DNA of 64,000 nt from Serratia rubidaea (GCA_901472405.1 LR590463.1:1426001-1490000), one strand, 5' to 3'; shown: positions 1 to 9,316, counted from the stretch's first letter. Notes: generated by a model not told the origin, from the sequence alone. Numbers and translations: made by a program.

Positions 1-30
1 GGGTGAAATTTTTCACTGCGAGTCGTCAGC

Positions 31-1068
31 ATGTCCAAATCCGCCGGTCACAGTCACTATCTGCACGCCCGTCAGCGCCGCTGGATCCGGCGGCTGCGCC
101 GACAGTGGTGGTGGCGGCTGGAGTTGCCCACCTGGGGCGTGATCGCGCTGGTGTACGGCGGCTGGTTCCTGACGGCGGCGGGCTGGCGCGTGCTGGGGCC
201 GTGGCTGGCGACGCCGCTGCTGATCCTGTTCACCACCGGCTATCTGTCGCTGCAGCATGAGCTGATTCACGGCCACCCCACGCGCTGGCCGCGGCTGAAC
301 CAGCTGTTCGGCCTGCTGCCGCTGGCGGTGTGGTACCCCTATGGCCTGTACCGCGACAGCCACCTGCGCCATCACCGTAACCCGCACCTCACCGATCCCC
401 AGCGCGACCCGGAAAGCTACTATTTCACCCGGGCGCAGTGGCGGCGTTTTCCCCGGCTGCTGCCGCGGCTGACGGCGCTGCGCAACTGCCTGCCGGGGCG
501 GATGCTGCTGTCGCCGCTGTGGGATATCGCCCTGCTGGCGGCCGGTGCGCTGCGGCGCATAGCGGCGGGCGACCGGCGCGCGCTGGCGATGTGGCTGCTG
601 CACGGCGCGCTGCTGGCGTGGCTGCTGTTGTGGCTGCAGCGGCAGGGGATTGCGCCGTGGTTTTATCTGCTGCTGGTCAGCTATCCAGCGCTGGCGATCG
701 GCAAGATCCGTTCCTTTTACGAGCATCGCGCCGAGCATGAGGCGGCGGCGCGCTCGGTGCTGAACGAGGCTGCCTGGCCCTGGCGGCTGCTTTTTCTCAA
801 TCTGAACTATCATTTAGTACATCACGATTTACCCGGGCTGCCGTGGTACGGCCTGCGCAAGGTCTATCTGGCCGAACGCGACGCCTACCGGCAACGCAGC
901 CAGGGGTTTGTGGTGCCGGGGTACGGCAGTTGGTTTAAACGACATGCCGTCACGCCGGTCGACGTCGGCGTACATCCGTTTCTGGCGGGCGACGGCGGTA
1001 AGGGGAACCAGAACGCCGCCGACGCTACGGCGGCAATCTTTATCACGCGCTGGAAGCGCGTTTTATAG
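31..1068 (+). CDS. Membrane fatty-acid desaturase family protein
   Basis: A 345-residue integral-membrane protein with the three histidine clusters of the fatty-acid desaturase superfamily: HELIHGH (about residues 76-82), HLRHH (111-115) and NYHLVHHDLPG (about 259-269). In this family the clusters bind a di-iron centre that oxidises a lipid or another hydrophobic substrate at the inner membrane. Hydrophobic segments lie near residues 35-75 and 190-235. The ATG at 31 is the first in frame after a short leader. The TAG stop lies inside the left end of an ERIC element, so the last residues may have been set by that insertion. The substrate cannot be told from sequence. Confidence 0.85.
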   Translation: MSKSAGHSHYLHARQRRWIRRLRRQWWWRLELPTWGVIALVYGGWFLTAAGWRVLGPWLATPLLILFTTGYLSLQHELIHGHPTRWPRLNQLFGLLPLAVWYPYGLYRDSHLRHHRNPHLTDPQRDPESYYFTRAQWRRFPRLLPRLTALRNCLPGRMLLSPLWDIALLAAGALRRIAAGDRRALAMWLLHGALLAWLLLWLQRQGIAPWFYLLLVSYPALAIGKIRSFYEHRAEHEAAARSVLNEAAWPWRLLFLNLNYHLVHHDLPGLPWYGLRKVYLAERDAYRQRSQGFVVPGYGSWFKRHAVTPVDVGVHPFLAGDGGKGNQNAADATAAIFITRWKRVL

Positions 1069-1189
1069 CCTAAATAATTCGAGTTGCAGGAAGGCGGCAA
1101 GGGAAGGAATCCCGATGAGCTTACTCTGGTAAGTGATTCGGGTGACTGAGCGCAGCCAACGCACCTGCGGCTTGAAGTATGACGGGTAG
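1064..1189. repeat. ERIC (IRU) element
   Basis: About 126 bp that match the enterobacterial repetitive intergenic consensus. The core gagttgcaggaaggcggcaa is followed by AATCCC..GAGCTTAC..GTAAGTGATTCGGGTGA, and the right end reads CTTGAAGTATGACGGGTA. The termini are imperfect inverted repeats (tatagcc at left, gggtaga at right). It separates the desaturase gene from the osmF operon and overlaps the desaturase stop codon. Confidence 0.9.
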
Positions 1190-1221
1190 AGCGGTATTTA
1201 TAAAACCAAGAGGACGACACC

Positions 1222-2154
1222 ATGGCATTTATCTCCCCGCGCGGACGCTTTCTGGCGTTGGCGCTGAGCATTCTGACACTGACCGCCGGCGGCGCGCAGG
1301 CGGCGGAGTCGGTTCGCGTCGGCTCTAAAATCGACACCGAAGGCTCGCTGCTGGGCAATATTATCGTGCAGGTGCTGGAAGCCAACGGTATCAAAACCGT
1401 CAACAAACTGCAGCTGGGCACCACCAAGGTGCTGCGCGGCGCGATTACCGCCGGCGAAATTGATATCTACCCGGAATATACCGGCAATGGCGCCTTCTTC
1501 TTCGCGGATGAAAAAGACCCGGCGTGGAAGAATGCGCAGGCCGGTTTCGCCAAAGTGAAACAGCTCGACTACGACAAAAACAAACTGGTGTGGCTGGACC
1601 CGGCGCCGGCCAACAATACCTGGACCATCGCGGTGCGTCAGGACGTGGCGGCGGCCAACCAGCTGAAAACGCTGGCGGATCTGGGCAAATGGATTAACGG
1701 CGGCGGCACGTTCAAGCTGGCGGCCTCGGCGGAGTTTATCGAGCGGCCGGACGCGCTGCCGGCGTTCCAGAAAGCCTACGGCTTTACCCTGAAGCAGGAT
1801 CAGCTGCTGTCGCTGGCCGGCGGTGATACCGCGGTCACCATCAAGGCGGCGGCGGAGCAGACCTCCGGCGTGAATGCCGCCATGGCCTACGGCACCGACG
1901 GCCCGGTGGCGGCGCTGGGCCTGCAGACGCTGGCGGATCCGCAGGGCGTGCAGCCGATCTATGCGCCGGCGCCGGTGATCCGCGAAAGCGCGCTGGTGCA
2001 GCACGCCGCCATCGCCGCGCTGTTGAAACCGGTGTTCGCCTCGCTGGACGGCCCGACGCTGCAGCAGCTGAACGCGCAGATTGCGGTGGAAGGGCAGGAC
2101 GCCAAGCAGGTGGCGGCGAACTACCTGAAAGCGAAAGGCTTTGTCAAAGGCTGA
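1222..2154 (+). CDS. osmF: Osmoprotectant ABC transporter substrate-binding protein OsmF (YehZ)
   Basis: A 310-residue periplasmic binding protein of the OpuBC/OsmF family with a cleavable signal peptide (cut near AQAAES, residues 26-31). It shows family hallmarks such as VGSKIDTEGSLLG and IDIYPEYTGNG. It is the first gene of a four-gene unit in the E. coli yehZYXW order: binding protein, permease, ATPase, permease. The expected ligands are glycine-betaine-type compounds, and in E. coli the system has low affinity and is tied to the RpoS stress response. An AGGACGACACC ribosome-site region precedes the ATG. The upstream 30 bp adjoin the ERIC repeat. Confidence 0.93.
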   Translation: MAFISPRGRFLALALSILTLTAGGAQAAESVRVGSKIDTEGSLLGNIIVQVLEANGIKTVNKLQLGTTKVLRGAITAGEIDIYPEYTGNGAFFFADEKDPAWKNAQAGFAKVKQLDYDKNKLVWLDPAPANNTWTIAVRQDVAAANQLKTLADLGKWINGGGTFKLAASAEFIERPDALPAFQKAYGFTLKQDQLLSLAGGDTAVTIKAAAEQTSGVNAAMAYGTDGPVAALGLQTLADPQGVQPIYAPAPVIRESALVQHAAIAALLKPVFASLDGPTLQQLNAQIAVEGQDAKQVAANYLKAKGFVKG

Positions 2155-2234
2155 TGACGCCATGACCGAACGCGCCGGGGAGGCGCTCCCTGCTCCCCGG
2201 CGACGCTGATACACCAGGATGCCGGAGCGTTTCT

Positions 2235-3394
2235 TTGACTACCGTTCTAAAAAACCGCGTGCTGTTGACGCTGTTTCTGCTATTGCTTCTCGCGGCGTTT
2301 GGCCTGCCGTTCCTCAGCTATGCGCCCAACCGCCTGCTGTCCGGGCAAAGTATTTCCCTGCTCTCTCTGCTGCACGGCCGCGCGCTGTGGCTGCTGGCGC
2401 CGCTGGCGGCACTGGCGTTGCTCAGTCTGCTGCCGCCGCGGCGCGGGTACGCGTTGCTGACGGTGCTGGCCGCCTCGGCGCTGCTGACGCTGAGTCTGTG
2501 GCTGAGCGGCGATGCCGCACGGCAGCTGGCGCAGAGCGGTTCGGCGCTGGCGCGCACCTCCTGGAGCGGCGGCTGCTGGCTGATGCTGGCGCTGTGCCTG
2601 CTGATGGCGGCCAATGCCATGGAGCGCATCACCGCCTCGCCGCTGTGGCGCATCTGCGGCAACCTGCTGACGCTGGCGCCGGCACTGTGGCTGCTGTTCA
2701 GCCAGCAGCTGGATGCGCTCTCGCTGCTGAAGGAGTACCACAACCGGCGCGAGGTGTTTGACGCCGCGCTGTGGCAGCACCTGACCATTCTGCTGCTGAC
2801 GGTGCTGCCGACGCTGGCGATCGGCGTACCGCTCGGCGTGCTCTGTTTCCGCTCGCAGCGTTGGCAGACGCCGGTGTTCTCCACGCTCAATATTATCCAG
2901 ACCGTGCCGTCGATCGCGCTGTTCGGCCTGCTGATCGCACCGCTGGCCGGGCTGGCGGCGGCGATCCGTGGCTGGCGCGCCACGGCGTCAACGGCATCGG
3001 GCTGGCGCCGGCGATCGTCGCGCTGGTGATGTACGCGCTGCTGCCGCTGGTGCGCAGCGTGACCGCCGGGCTGCAGAGCGTACCGGCCAGCGTGATCGAG
3101 TCCGCCCGCGGCATGGGTATGACGCGCGGCCAGATCTTTGCGCGCGTGCAGCTGCCGCTGGCGTTGCCGCTGCTGCTGACCGGGGTGCGCATTCTGGCGG
3201 TGCAGACCGTGGGCATGGCGGTGGTGGCCGCGCTGATTGGCGCCGGCGGCTTCGGCGCCATTGTGTTTCAGGGGCTGCTGAGCAGCGCGCTGGATCTGGT
3301 GCTGCTCGGGGTGATCCCGGTGATCGTGATGGCGGTCGTGGTCGACTCGCTGTTTAAACTGATAATTTCAATCTTGGAAGCAACCCGCCGATGA
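2235..3394 (+). CDS. yehY: OsmF-system permease YehY (one-base frameshift)
   Basis: A membrane permease with many hydrophobic segments and a C-terminal binding-protein-dependent permease domain; the EAA-loop-like region reads [13 protein letters not shown]. The reading frame breaks near 2970. Upstream it reads [15 protein letters not shown], and it resumes one frame over as [15 protein letters not shown]. Restoring one C (gatcCgtgg to gatcCCgtgg) gives the continuous [15 protein letters not shown] expected from E. coli YehY and a protein of about 386 residues. The start is uncertain. TTG 2235 has GGAG 8 nt upstream. ATG 2219 would need a second indel in the run of six As at 2249. The stop lies 5 bp beyond the yehX start, so the two genes overlap. 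Confidence 0.85.
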
Positions 3395-4329
3395 TTAACT
3401 TTGACCAGGTAAGCAAGCTGTTTCAGGGCAAAGCCGCGGTGGATGATTTGTCGCTGAATATCGCCGCCGGCGAATTTACCGTACTGATCGGCACCTCCGG
3501 CTCCGGGAAATCCACCACGCTGAAGATGATCAACCGCCTGATTGAGCACGATAAGGGCAAGATCTACTTCGCCGGTGAAGAGATCCACAAGTTCAAACCG
3601 CAGGATCTGCGGCGGCGCATGGGCTACGCCATCCAGTCTATCGGGCTGTTTCCCCACTGGACGGTGGAGGAGAATATCGCCACCGTGCCGCAGCTGCTGA
3701 AATGGCCGCGCGCGCGCATCCGCGACCGGGTGACGGAGCTGATGGAGCTGCTGCATCTGGATCCGGCGCTGTTCCGCCACCGCTATCCGCACCAGCTGTC
3801 CGGCGGGCAGCAGCAGCGGGTCGGCGTCGCCCGGGCGCTGGCGGCCGACCCGGAAGTATTGCTGATGGATGAGCCGTTCGGCGCGCTTGACCCGGTGACC
3901 CGCGCGGCGCTGCAGGCGGAGGTGGCGCGTATTCATCAGCTGTCCGGCCGCACCATCGTGCTGGTGACGCACGATATCGACGAGGCGCTGGCGCTGGCGG
4001 ACCGGGTGGTGCTGATGGACGCCGGCCGCGTGGTGCAGCAGGGTACGCCGCTGGAGATGCTGACCCGCCCGGCCAACGACTTTGTGCGCGACTTCTTCGG
4101 CCGCAGCGATCGCGGCATCAAGCTGCTGGCGCTGGGGTACGTCGGCGAGCGGGTGCGTCCCGGCCAGGCCGACGGCGAGCCGATCAGCACCGCGATGAGC
4201 CTGCGCGAGGCGCTGTCGGTGTTTGTCGCCCGCGGCAGCGACCGGCTGCCGGTGGTGGATGAGCAGGGGGCGGCGCGCGGCGTGCTGCATTTTCACGATC
4301 TGATCGCTCCGCAGCAGGCGCTGTCATGA
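3391..4329 (+). CDS. yehX: OsmF-system ATP-binding protein YehX
   Basis: A 312-residue ABC ATPase of the OpuBA/ProV type. It has Walker [10 protein letters not shown] (about residues 35-43), the Q-loop region [12 protein letters not shown], signature LSGGQQQR, Walker [13 protein letters not shown] and switch His in VTHD. The C-terminal 60 residues resemble the degenerate CBS module of this family, ending [18 protein letters not shown]. It powers the OsmF/YehY/YehW importer at the cytoplasmic face of the membrane. Its start overlaps the end of yehY and its stop overlaps the yehW start as ATGA, which points to translational coupling. Confidence 0.95.
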   Translation: MINFDQVSKLFQGKAAVDDLSLNIAAGEFTVLIGTSGSGKSTTLKMINRLIEHDKGKIYFAGEEIHKFKPQDLRRRMGYAIQSIGLFPHWTVEENIATVPQLLKWPRARIRDRVTELMELLHLDPALFRHRYPHQLSGGQQQRVGVARALAADPEVLLMDEPFGALDPVTRAALQAEVARIHQLSGRTIVLVTHDIDEALALADRVVLMDAGRVVQQGTPLEMLTRPANDFVRDFFGRSDRGIKLLALGYVGERVRPGQADGEPISTAMSLREALSVFVARGSDRLPVVDEQGAARGVLHFHDLIAPQQALS

Positions 4330-5066
4330 GCGGGGGTCTGTGGCGCTGGCTGCGCGACCCGCTGCCGTGGGCGACGGCGCTGCTGCTGGCGCTGGTGTTC
4401 GGCATGAACCAGCTGCACGGCCTGTTCGCCTACTGGTTCCCCGACCTGCAGCGGCCGGTGTATCAGCAGGACAGTTTTATCTCGCTGCTGCTGGCTCACC
4501 TGACGCTGGTGGGCGTCTCCAGCCTGATTGCGGTGCTGATCGGCGTGTCGGCGGGGGTGGCGGTCACCCGGCCGGCCGGGCAGGAGTTTCGTTCGCTGGT
4601 GGAGACGCTGGTGGCGGTCGGCCAGACCTTCCCGCCGGTGGCGGTGCTGGCGGTGGCGGTGCCGGTGATGGGCTTTAGCGAGCAGCCGGCGATTATTGCG
4701 CTGGTGCTGTACGGGCTGCTGCCGATCCTGCAGGGCACGCTAGCCGGCATCGGCGCGGTGCCGCCGGCGGCGCGGGAAGTGGCAACCGGCGTCGGCATGA
4801 GCCCGTGGCAGGTGCTGTGGCGCGTCGAACTGCCGCTGGCCGCGCCGGTGATCCTCGCCGGCGTCCGCACCTCGGTGATTATCAATATCGGCACCGCCGC
4901 CATCGCCTCGACGGTCGGCAGCAAAACTCTCGGTTCGCCGATCATTATCGGCCTGAGCGGTTTTAATACCGCCTATGTGATTCAAGGCGCGCTGGTTGTG
5001 GCGTTACTGGCTATCATTGTTGATAGGGTGTTTGAACGTTGGGTAAGGCATATCCGTCATGGCTGA
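4326..5066 (+). CDS. yehW: OsmF-system permease YehW
   Basis: A 246-residue permease with about six membrane segments and the EAA-type loop around [18 protein letters not shown]. It ends with the typical [17 protein letters not shown] region of OpuBB/YehW proteins. It should form the transmembrane channel with YehY. The ATG overlaps the yehX stop by 4 bp. The stop lies just before the next gene, so that gene may share the transcript. Confidence 0.93.
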   Translation: MSGGLWRWLRDPLPWATALLLALVFGMNQLHGLFAYWFPDLQRPVYQQDSFISLLLAHLTLVGVSSLIAVLIGVSAGVAVTRPAGQEFRSLVETLVAVGQTFPPVAVLAVAVPVMGFSEQPAIIALVLYGLLPILQGTLAGIGAVPPAAREVATGVGMSPWQVLWRVELPLAAPVILAGVRTSVIINIGTAAIASTVGSKTLGSPIIIGLSGFNTAYVIQGALVVALLAIIVDRVFERWVRHIRHG

Positions 5067-5118
5067 CGCGGCGTTGGCGGCGCAGGCCATCAGGATAGAC
5101 GGGATGGGGGGAGTGGCG

Positions 5119-5895
5119 ATGCAAGTATCTTTACCGATGTACGGCGTGACGCATCAACAGGTGGAACCGTTCTGGCGTGCGCTGCGCGCCAGGCTGCAGG
5201 CCTACGGTCTGGAGGCGCCGGAGACGCTGAGCTGGCCGCAGGATCTGGCGCGGCACTGGCGGCAGCCGGATCTGCTGCTCAGCCAGACCTGCGGCTATCC
5301 GCTGGTGGCCTATTTGCCGCAGGTGCAGGTGATCGGCACCTATCACTATCGGGTCGAGGGCTGCAACGGCCCCAATTACAGCAGCTGGCTGGTGGTGCGG
5401 GAGGACGATCCCGGCGAACGGCTGGCCGATTTTCGCGGCCGCACGGCGGCGTATAACAGCACCGACTCACAGTCCGGTTATAACAGCCTGCGGGCGCTGA
5501 TTGCGCCGCTGGCGCAGGACGGCCGCTTTTTCGGCAAGGCGCTGGCTTCCGGCGCGCACTATCAGTCGCTGAAGATGATCCAGCGCGGGGAGGCGGATAT
5601 CGCCGCTATCGACAGCGTCAGTCTGGAACTGCTGCGCCGGGCGCAGCCGGAGGCGCTGCACGGGGTGAAAATCATCGGCCGCACCGCTTCGGTGCCGGGG
5701 TTACCGCTGATCACCGCCGCCGGTACGTCGCAGGGGCAGGTGGAGATCCTGCGCGCGGCGGCCAATGAAATGGTCAGCGACCCCGCCAGCGACAGCCTGC
5801 TGATCGGCGATTTCAGCCTGGTGCCGCGGGCGGACTACCAGGTGATTGCCGAACTGGAACGGCAGGCGGCAGCGGCCGGCGTGACGGCGCTCTGA
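5119..5895 (+). CDS. PhnD/SsuA/transferrin-family binding-protein-like protein
   Basis: A 258-residue protein resembling phosphate/phosphonate-type substrate-binding proteins. Recognisable stretches are QTCGYPL, DFRGRTAAYN, DSQSGYNSLRALI and the ADIAAIDSVS region. No signal peptide is visible, so it may act in the cytoplasm or be exported in another way. I prefer ATG 5119, which has a GGGGGGAG ribosome site 6 nt upstream. An in-frame ATG at 5059 overlaps yehW but has no such site. It sits at the end of the osmF-yehYXW unit and may be co-transcribed. The ligand is unknown. Confidence 0.8.
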   Translation: MQVSLPMYGVTHQQVEPFWRALRARLQAYGLEAPETLSWPQDLARHWRQPDLLLSQTCGYPLVAYLPQVQVIGTYHYRVEGCNGPNYSSWLVVREDDPGERLADFRGRTAAYNSTDSQSGYNSLRALIAPLAQDGRFFGKALASGAHYQSLKMIQRGEADIAAIDSVSLELLRRAQPEALHGVKIIGRTASVPGLPLITAAGTSQGQVEILRAAANEMVSDPASDSLLIGDFSLVPRADYQVIAELERQAAAAGVTAL

Positions 5896-5898
5896 CGC

Positions 5899-6072
5899 TT
5901 AGCGTTCCTGCGCGCTCGGCGCCGGGATGACGGAAGGTGCGGCGCTTTCGCTGCTGGCTTCCGGCTGCGGCGTGGTGGAGCGGGTGTAGATGTTCAGGCC
6001 GGCGAGGAAGACGCCGCCGAGGGAACCCAGGGCGCACAGGGCGATAATGATGACGAAGGCTTTTTTCAGCAT
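5899..6072 (-). CDS. Small single-pass membrane protein, unknown function
   Basis: A 57-residue frame starting MLKKAFVIIIALCALGSLGG, with one hydrophobic segment (about residues 5-28). The tail is rich in Pro, Ala and Ser (TTPQPEASSESAAP). The layout suggests an inner-membrane protein with an N-in, C-out tail, or possibly an uncleaved signal anchor. No strong ribosome site is visible upstream. It converges with the PhnD-like gene, and the two stops are 3 bp apart. I do not recognise the family. Codon use resembles the neighbouring genes. Confidence 0.5.
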   Translation of the reverse strand: MLKKAFVIIIALCALGSLGGVFLAGLNIYTRSTTPQPEASSESAAPSVIPAPSAQER

Positions 6073-6181
6073 GGGGCGGTTTTCGCAGGTTGCTTAAAAC
6101 AGCGGAAGAGTATAGTCCCTGCGGCGTCTTTAGTGAAATGTTAAAAGTCCGCAGCGTTGGTGCGGACAGCGCTTGGAGGGC

Positions 6182-6676
6182 TCAGGCCGCGGCGCGACGG
6201 CGCAGCAGCGGCCAGCTGACGGCGGGCAGGTAAACGGCCCAGCCGACCGAGAGGGACAGCAGCATCAGGTCCGGGGCGATCTGCGGGCTGAACGCCTGTA
6301 ACTTCCAGCTGAGCAGGTAGCTGAGCGGCCCGGCGACCGCGCCGAACAGGGCGATGGGCCAGGCGGAGAGGCGGATCAGCTGCAGCAGCCAGCACCACCA
6401 GCAGCCGAAGGCGAGCCACAGCGCCATCATCCAGACCGGCACGCCGGCATGGTCGGTAAACTGCAGCACACCGCCGTAGCACCAGACGGCGTCCATCGCG
6501 ATGCCCGCCAGCGCCGCCAGCACTGCCCATTTGCGCCGCGTCGCTGGGGTCAGCGCCAGCGCCGCTACGGCGCCAATCGCCAGGGCCAGCGCCGCCCGGT
6601 CGCGGCCGTACACCGCCAGCCCCCAGTAGGCGCCAAAGCACAGGGTGATCAGCCAGAATCCGGCATGCAGCTTCAT
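6182..6676 (-). CDS. DUF2878-like integral membrane protein
   Basis: A 164-residue hydrophobic protein starting MKLHAGFWLIT, with about five or six membrane segments and the conserved-looking MDAVWCYGGVLQF and FGCWWCWLLQL stretches typical of DUF2878 proteins. An upstream in-frame ATG at 6784 would add 36 Arg-rich residues that do not look native, so I chose 6676. The ribosome site is poor. Its role is unknown. No partner gene is evident beside it. Confidence 0.65.
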   Translation of the reverse strand: MKLHAGFWLITLCFGAYWGLAVYGRDRAALALAIGAVAALALTPATRRKWAVLAALAGIAMDAVWCYGGVLQFTDHAGVPVWMMALWLAFGCWWCWLLQLIRLSAWPIALFGAVAGPLSYLLSWKLQAFSPQIAPDLMLLSLSVGWAVYLPAVSWPLLRRRAAA

Positions 6677-6847
6677 GGCGCGCCAAACCGCAGAGCTAAA
6701 GCGGGGGAGCGGGCGGTAAGCGGGGAAAAGTGCGGGCTGGTCATAACGTCTCCTTTGATGCGCGCGGCGGCGGGCAGCGCTCAACGTAGTATAAGTAGAC
6801 GTGATGGAACAATTGCTCGGTCTCCTAATTTTCCCGCACGGGGTGCG

Positions 6848-7501
6848 TTATAAATCAGAAATACGGTAGGCGCAGCGGCGGGAGCCAGACAGGACGTGCT
6901 CGATACGCTCCACCTGCGCCTGCAGTACCTCACGGAAAATACTGAGTTCTGAACGGCAAAAGCCTTGACATACGCTGGCGGCGGAGCAAATAGGGCAGTG
7001 GTTTTCCACCAGTTGGTAGCTGCCGTCTTCCAGCGCGCACCATTCGGCCATATAGCCTTCGTGGCAGCGCACCTTCGCCAGACGGGCGACGCGCTCCTGC
7101 AGGGTGACGGCGCCGATCATCGCCTGCTTATAGTTGATGCGCGTTTCCTGCTCGCGGCTTTCAATCAGCACGCCGAGCGCCTGCTCGCCGAGCTTATCGC
7201 GCACGGTGCGCAGCAGTTGCACCGTCAGTTCAGGGTGCGCGTCCGGGAACTGGGCGTTGCCGGCGGCTGTCAAATGCCATAGCTGCACCGGGCGGCCGAC
7301 GCCGCGGGTTTCGGCGCGCGCTTCCACCAGGCCCTCTTTGGCCAGCTTGACGAACTGCTGACGCGCCGCTTCGCCGGTGGTGCCCAGCACTTTGCCGGCC
7401 TCGGTGGCCTGCTGCGGGCCGCGTACTTTCAGCAACTTCAGCAGACGGTCGCTGACAGACTGTGCGGTGCACTCGCCATTTTCCAGACTGATTCTGGCCA
7501 T
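6848..7501 (-). CDS. Winged-helix regulator with C-terminal Cys cluster (possible Fe-S sensor)
   Basis: A 217-residue protein with an N-terminal winged helix (about residues 14-80: LLKVRGPQQATEAGKVLG, then a GRPVQLWHLTAAG wing). A C-terminal domain carries NHCPICSAASVCQGFCRSEL. This layout matches the COG2345/SufR-like family, in which a Cys motif binds an Fe-S cluster and controls DNA binding. The four Cys in the motif are seen; the cluster is inference. The gene is divergent from the AraC gene at 7699, with about 200 bp between them. It may regulate itself or neighbouring genes. Confidence 0.8.
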   Translation of the reverse strand: MARISLENGECTAQSVSDRLLKLLKVRGPQQATEAGKVLGTTGEAARQQFVKLAKEGLVEARAETRGVGRPVQLWHLTAAGNAQFPDAHPELTVQLLRTVRDKLGEQALGVLIESREQETRINYKQAMIGAVTLQERVARLAKVRCHEGYMAEWCALEDGSYQLVENHCPICSAASVCQGFCRSELSIFREVLQAQVERIEHVLSGSRRCAYRISDL

Positions 7502-7636
7502 ATTTCCCGCTTTACTCCTGCTTATTCCAAGGCAACACTTGCTAAATTTAACGTAATATTACCGTCAACTCAATGCCATTACTCTGAAAACCGCCGCCAA
7601 CCGCCATTTATGACTCTTTTTGCGGGCGGATGCGGT

Positions 7637-7655
7637 CAATTTTGTACAAAACCGC
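7637..7655 (+). promoter_or_regulatory. Candidate AraC-family operator, copy 1
   Basis: The 19-bp caattttgtacaaaaccgc lies about 45 bp upstream of the AraC gene start. It contains the perfect palindrome TTTTGTACAAAA and is flanked by ATGCGG/CCGCAT arms (7630-7635 and 7652-7657). A 15/19 match recurs at 8547 before azlC. The binding protein is inferred to be the AraC regulator encoded between the two copies. Confidence 0.45.
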
Positions 7656-7698
7656 ATGGACGGCGGATGCTAGAATAAGCGCTATGACGGAGGTGACG

Positions 7699-8541
7699 AT
7701 GACCAGGCAAACGGCCCGCGGGCGACAAGAACAGACGCACTTTATGCACGTCGACGAGCTCGGCGGGCTGGAAGTGCTGCAGGCCAGCTATCTGCGTCAG
7801 ACCTTTTCCCGCCACAGCCATGAAGGCTACTGCATCGGCGTGATTGACGACGGCGCCCAGCGTTTCTACCGCACCGGCGGCGAGCACGTGGCGCCACACG
7901 GCAGCATTATTCTGGTGAACGCCGACGAGATCCACACCGGCAGCTCGGCGGCGGACAACGGCTGGGCCTATCAGGCGATGTATCCCAACCCGGAGCTGCT
8001 GGCGCGGCTGTCGCGCGATTTAAAGAGCTGCGCCGGCGGCGCGCCCTATTTCCCTCAGGCGGTGGTGCACGACGTCGGGCTGGCGGGGCAGCTGCGGCTG
8101 GCGTTCGGCATGCTGCAAAGCAACGAAAACCGCCTGCTGAAAGAGACCATGCTGTTCTCCGCGCTGACCTGGCTGATGATGCGCTACAGCAAAACCCGCG
8201 TGACGCCGGCGACGCAGAGCCGGGCGCAAAGTCAGGTGGCGCTGGTGAAGGCGCTGCTGGATGAGTACCCGGAAGTGGACGTCTCGCTGCTGGAGCTGGC
8301 GGAGCGGGTCTCCCTCAGCCCCTATTACCTGCTGCGGCAGTTCCAGCGGGTGACCGGCCTGCCGCCGCACGCCTATCAGATTCAGGCGCGGCTGCGTAAG
8401 GCGCGCGGCCTGCTCAAGCAGGGCCACGGCGTGCTGGAAAGCGCATTGGCCTGCGGCTTTCACGATCAGAGCCACTTCCACCGCCATTTCCGCAAGTCGA
8501 TAGGCGTCACCCCCGGCGACTACGTCAACTCGCTGCGCTAA
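7699..8541 (+). CDS. AraC-family transcriptional regulator next to azlCD
   Basis: A 280-residue regulator. The N-terminal cupin-like ligand domain includes FSRHSHEGYCIGVI and the VNADEIHTG box. The C-terminal double helix-turn-helix includes LAERVSLSPYYLLRQFQ and ALACGFHDQSHFHRHFRK. I chose ATG 7699 because GGAGG ends 5 nt upstream; in-frame ATGs at 7630 and 7684 lack this. It is followed by azlC/azlD in the same direction, and both promoters carry a matching 19-bp motif. It probably controls itself and the AzlCD exporter in response to an amino acid or related solute. Confidence 0.88.
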   Translation: MTRQTARGRQEQTHFMHVDELGGLEVLQASYLRQTFSRHSHEGYCIGVIDDGAQRFYRTGGEHVAPHGSIILVNADEIHTGSSAADNGWAYQAMYPNPELLARLSRDLKSCAGGAPYFPQAVVHDVGLAGQLRLAFGMLQSNENRLLKETMLFSALTWLMMRYSKTRVTPATQSRAQSQVALVKALLDEYPEVDVSLLELAERVSLSPYYLLRQFQRVTGLPPHAYQIQARLRKARGLLKQGHGVLESALACGFHDQSHFHRHFRKSIGVTPGDYVNSLR

Positions 8542-8546
8542 GCGGG

Positions 8547-8565
8547 CAATTACATACAATACCGC
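8547..8565 (+). promoter_or_regulatory. Candidate AraC-family operator, copy 2
   Basis: The 19-bp caattacatacaataccgc lies about 47 bp before the azlC start. It agrees at 15 of 19 positions with the motif at 7637 upstream of the AraC gene, including the TACAA core and the ACCGC end. The similarity and position suggest a shared operator. Confidence 0.45.
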
Positions 8566-8611
8566 GACGTTGCGGCCACGCTAGGCTGCGCTTTTTATCA
8601 CGGAGCGCGCC

Positions 8612-9316
8612 ATGACCCATTCATCTTTACCTATTCCGACGCCGCGCCTGCGGCCCGCGCTGCAGGGGGCGCTGGCGATCTTGCCGCTGTGCCTGGCGGT
8701 GCTGCCCTGGGGGATCCTCGCCGGTTCGATGGCGCTGCAGAGCGGCCTGACGGCGTCGCAGGGGCTGGGCATGTCGGCGATTGTATTTGCCGGCGCTTCG
8801 CAACTGGTGGCGATGGGGATGATTAAAGGCGGCGCCGGGCTGCTGGCGATTCTGTTGTCCACGTTCTTTGTCACCGCGCAGCATTTCCTGTACGCGCTGC
8901 GGCTGCGGGCGGGCATTGCGCCGCTGCCGCTGCGCTGGCGGCTGCTGCTGGGCTTTTTACTCACCGACGAGCTGTTCGCCCTGACCGGCGACCACAGTGC
9001 CGCGCGCTTTGACCGCTGGTATGCGCTGGGCGCCGGGCTGACGTTTTATGTCTGCTGGCTGCTCACCACCTGGCTGGGGATCGCCGCCGCCGGCAGCATT
9101 GGCAATCTGGACGCGTACGGGCTGGATTTTTCCATTGCCGCGACGTTTATCGCCATTGTGGTGCCGCTGGTGCGCAGCCTGCCGGTGCTGGCCTGTGCGC
9201 TGACCGCGCTGCTGCTGTCGGTGGTGCTGCACCACTATCAGATCCCCGGCGCGCTGATTATCGCCAGCGTCGCGGCGATGCTGGTGGGGCTGCTGTGCAG
9301 CAGGGAGGCGTCATGA
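8612..9316 (+). CDS. AzlC-family branched-chain amino-acid permease subunit
   Basis: A 234-residue membrane protein of the AzlC/YgaZ family with about five to seven hydrophobic segments. The family stretches LPWGILAGSMALQSGL, FAGASQLVAMGM and the TDELFALT motif are present. Together with the small AzlD-type partner it forms an inner-membrane exporter of branched-chain or related amino acids. The stop overlaps the partner's ATG (ATGA at 9313-9316), so the two are coupled. An AraC gene with a matching operator motif lies upstream. Confidence 0.92.
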   Translation: MTHSSLPIPTPRLRPALQGALAILPLCLAVLPWGILAGSMALQSGLTASQGLGMSAIVFAGASQLVAMGMIKGGAGLLAILLSTFFVTAQHFLYALRLRAGIAPLPLRWRLLLGFLLTDELFALTGDHSAARFDRWYALGAGLTFYVCWLLTTWLGIAAAGSIGNLDAYGLDFSIAATFIAIVVPLVRSLPVLACALTALLLSVVLHHYQIPGALIIASVAAMLVGLLCSREAS

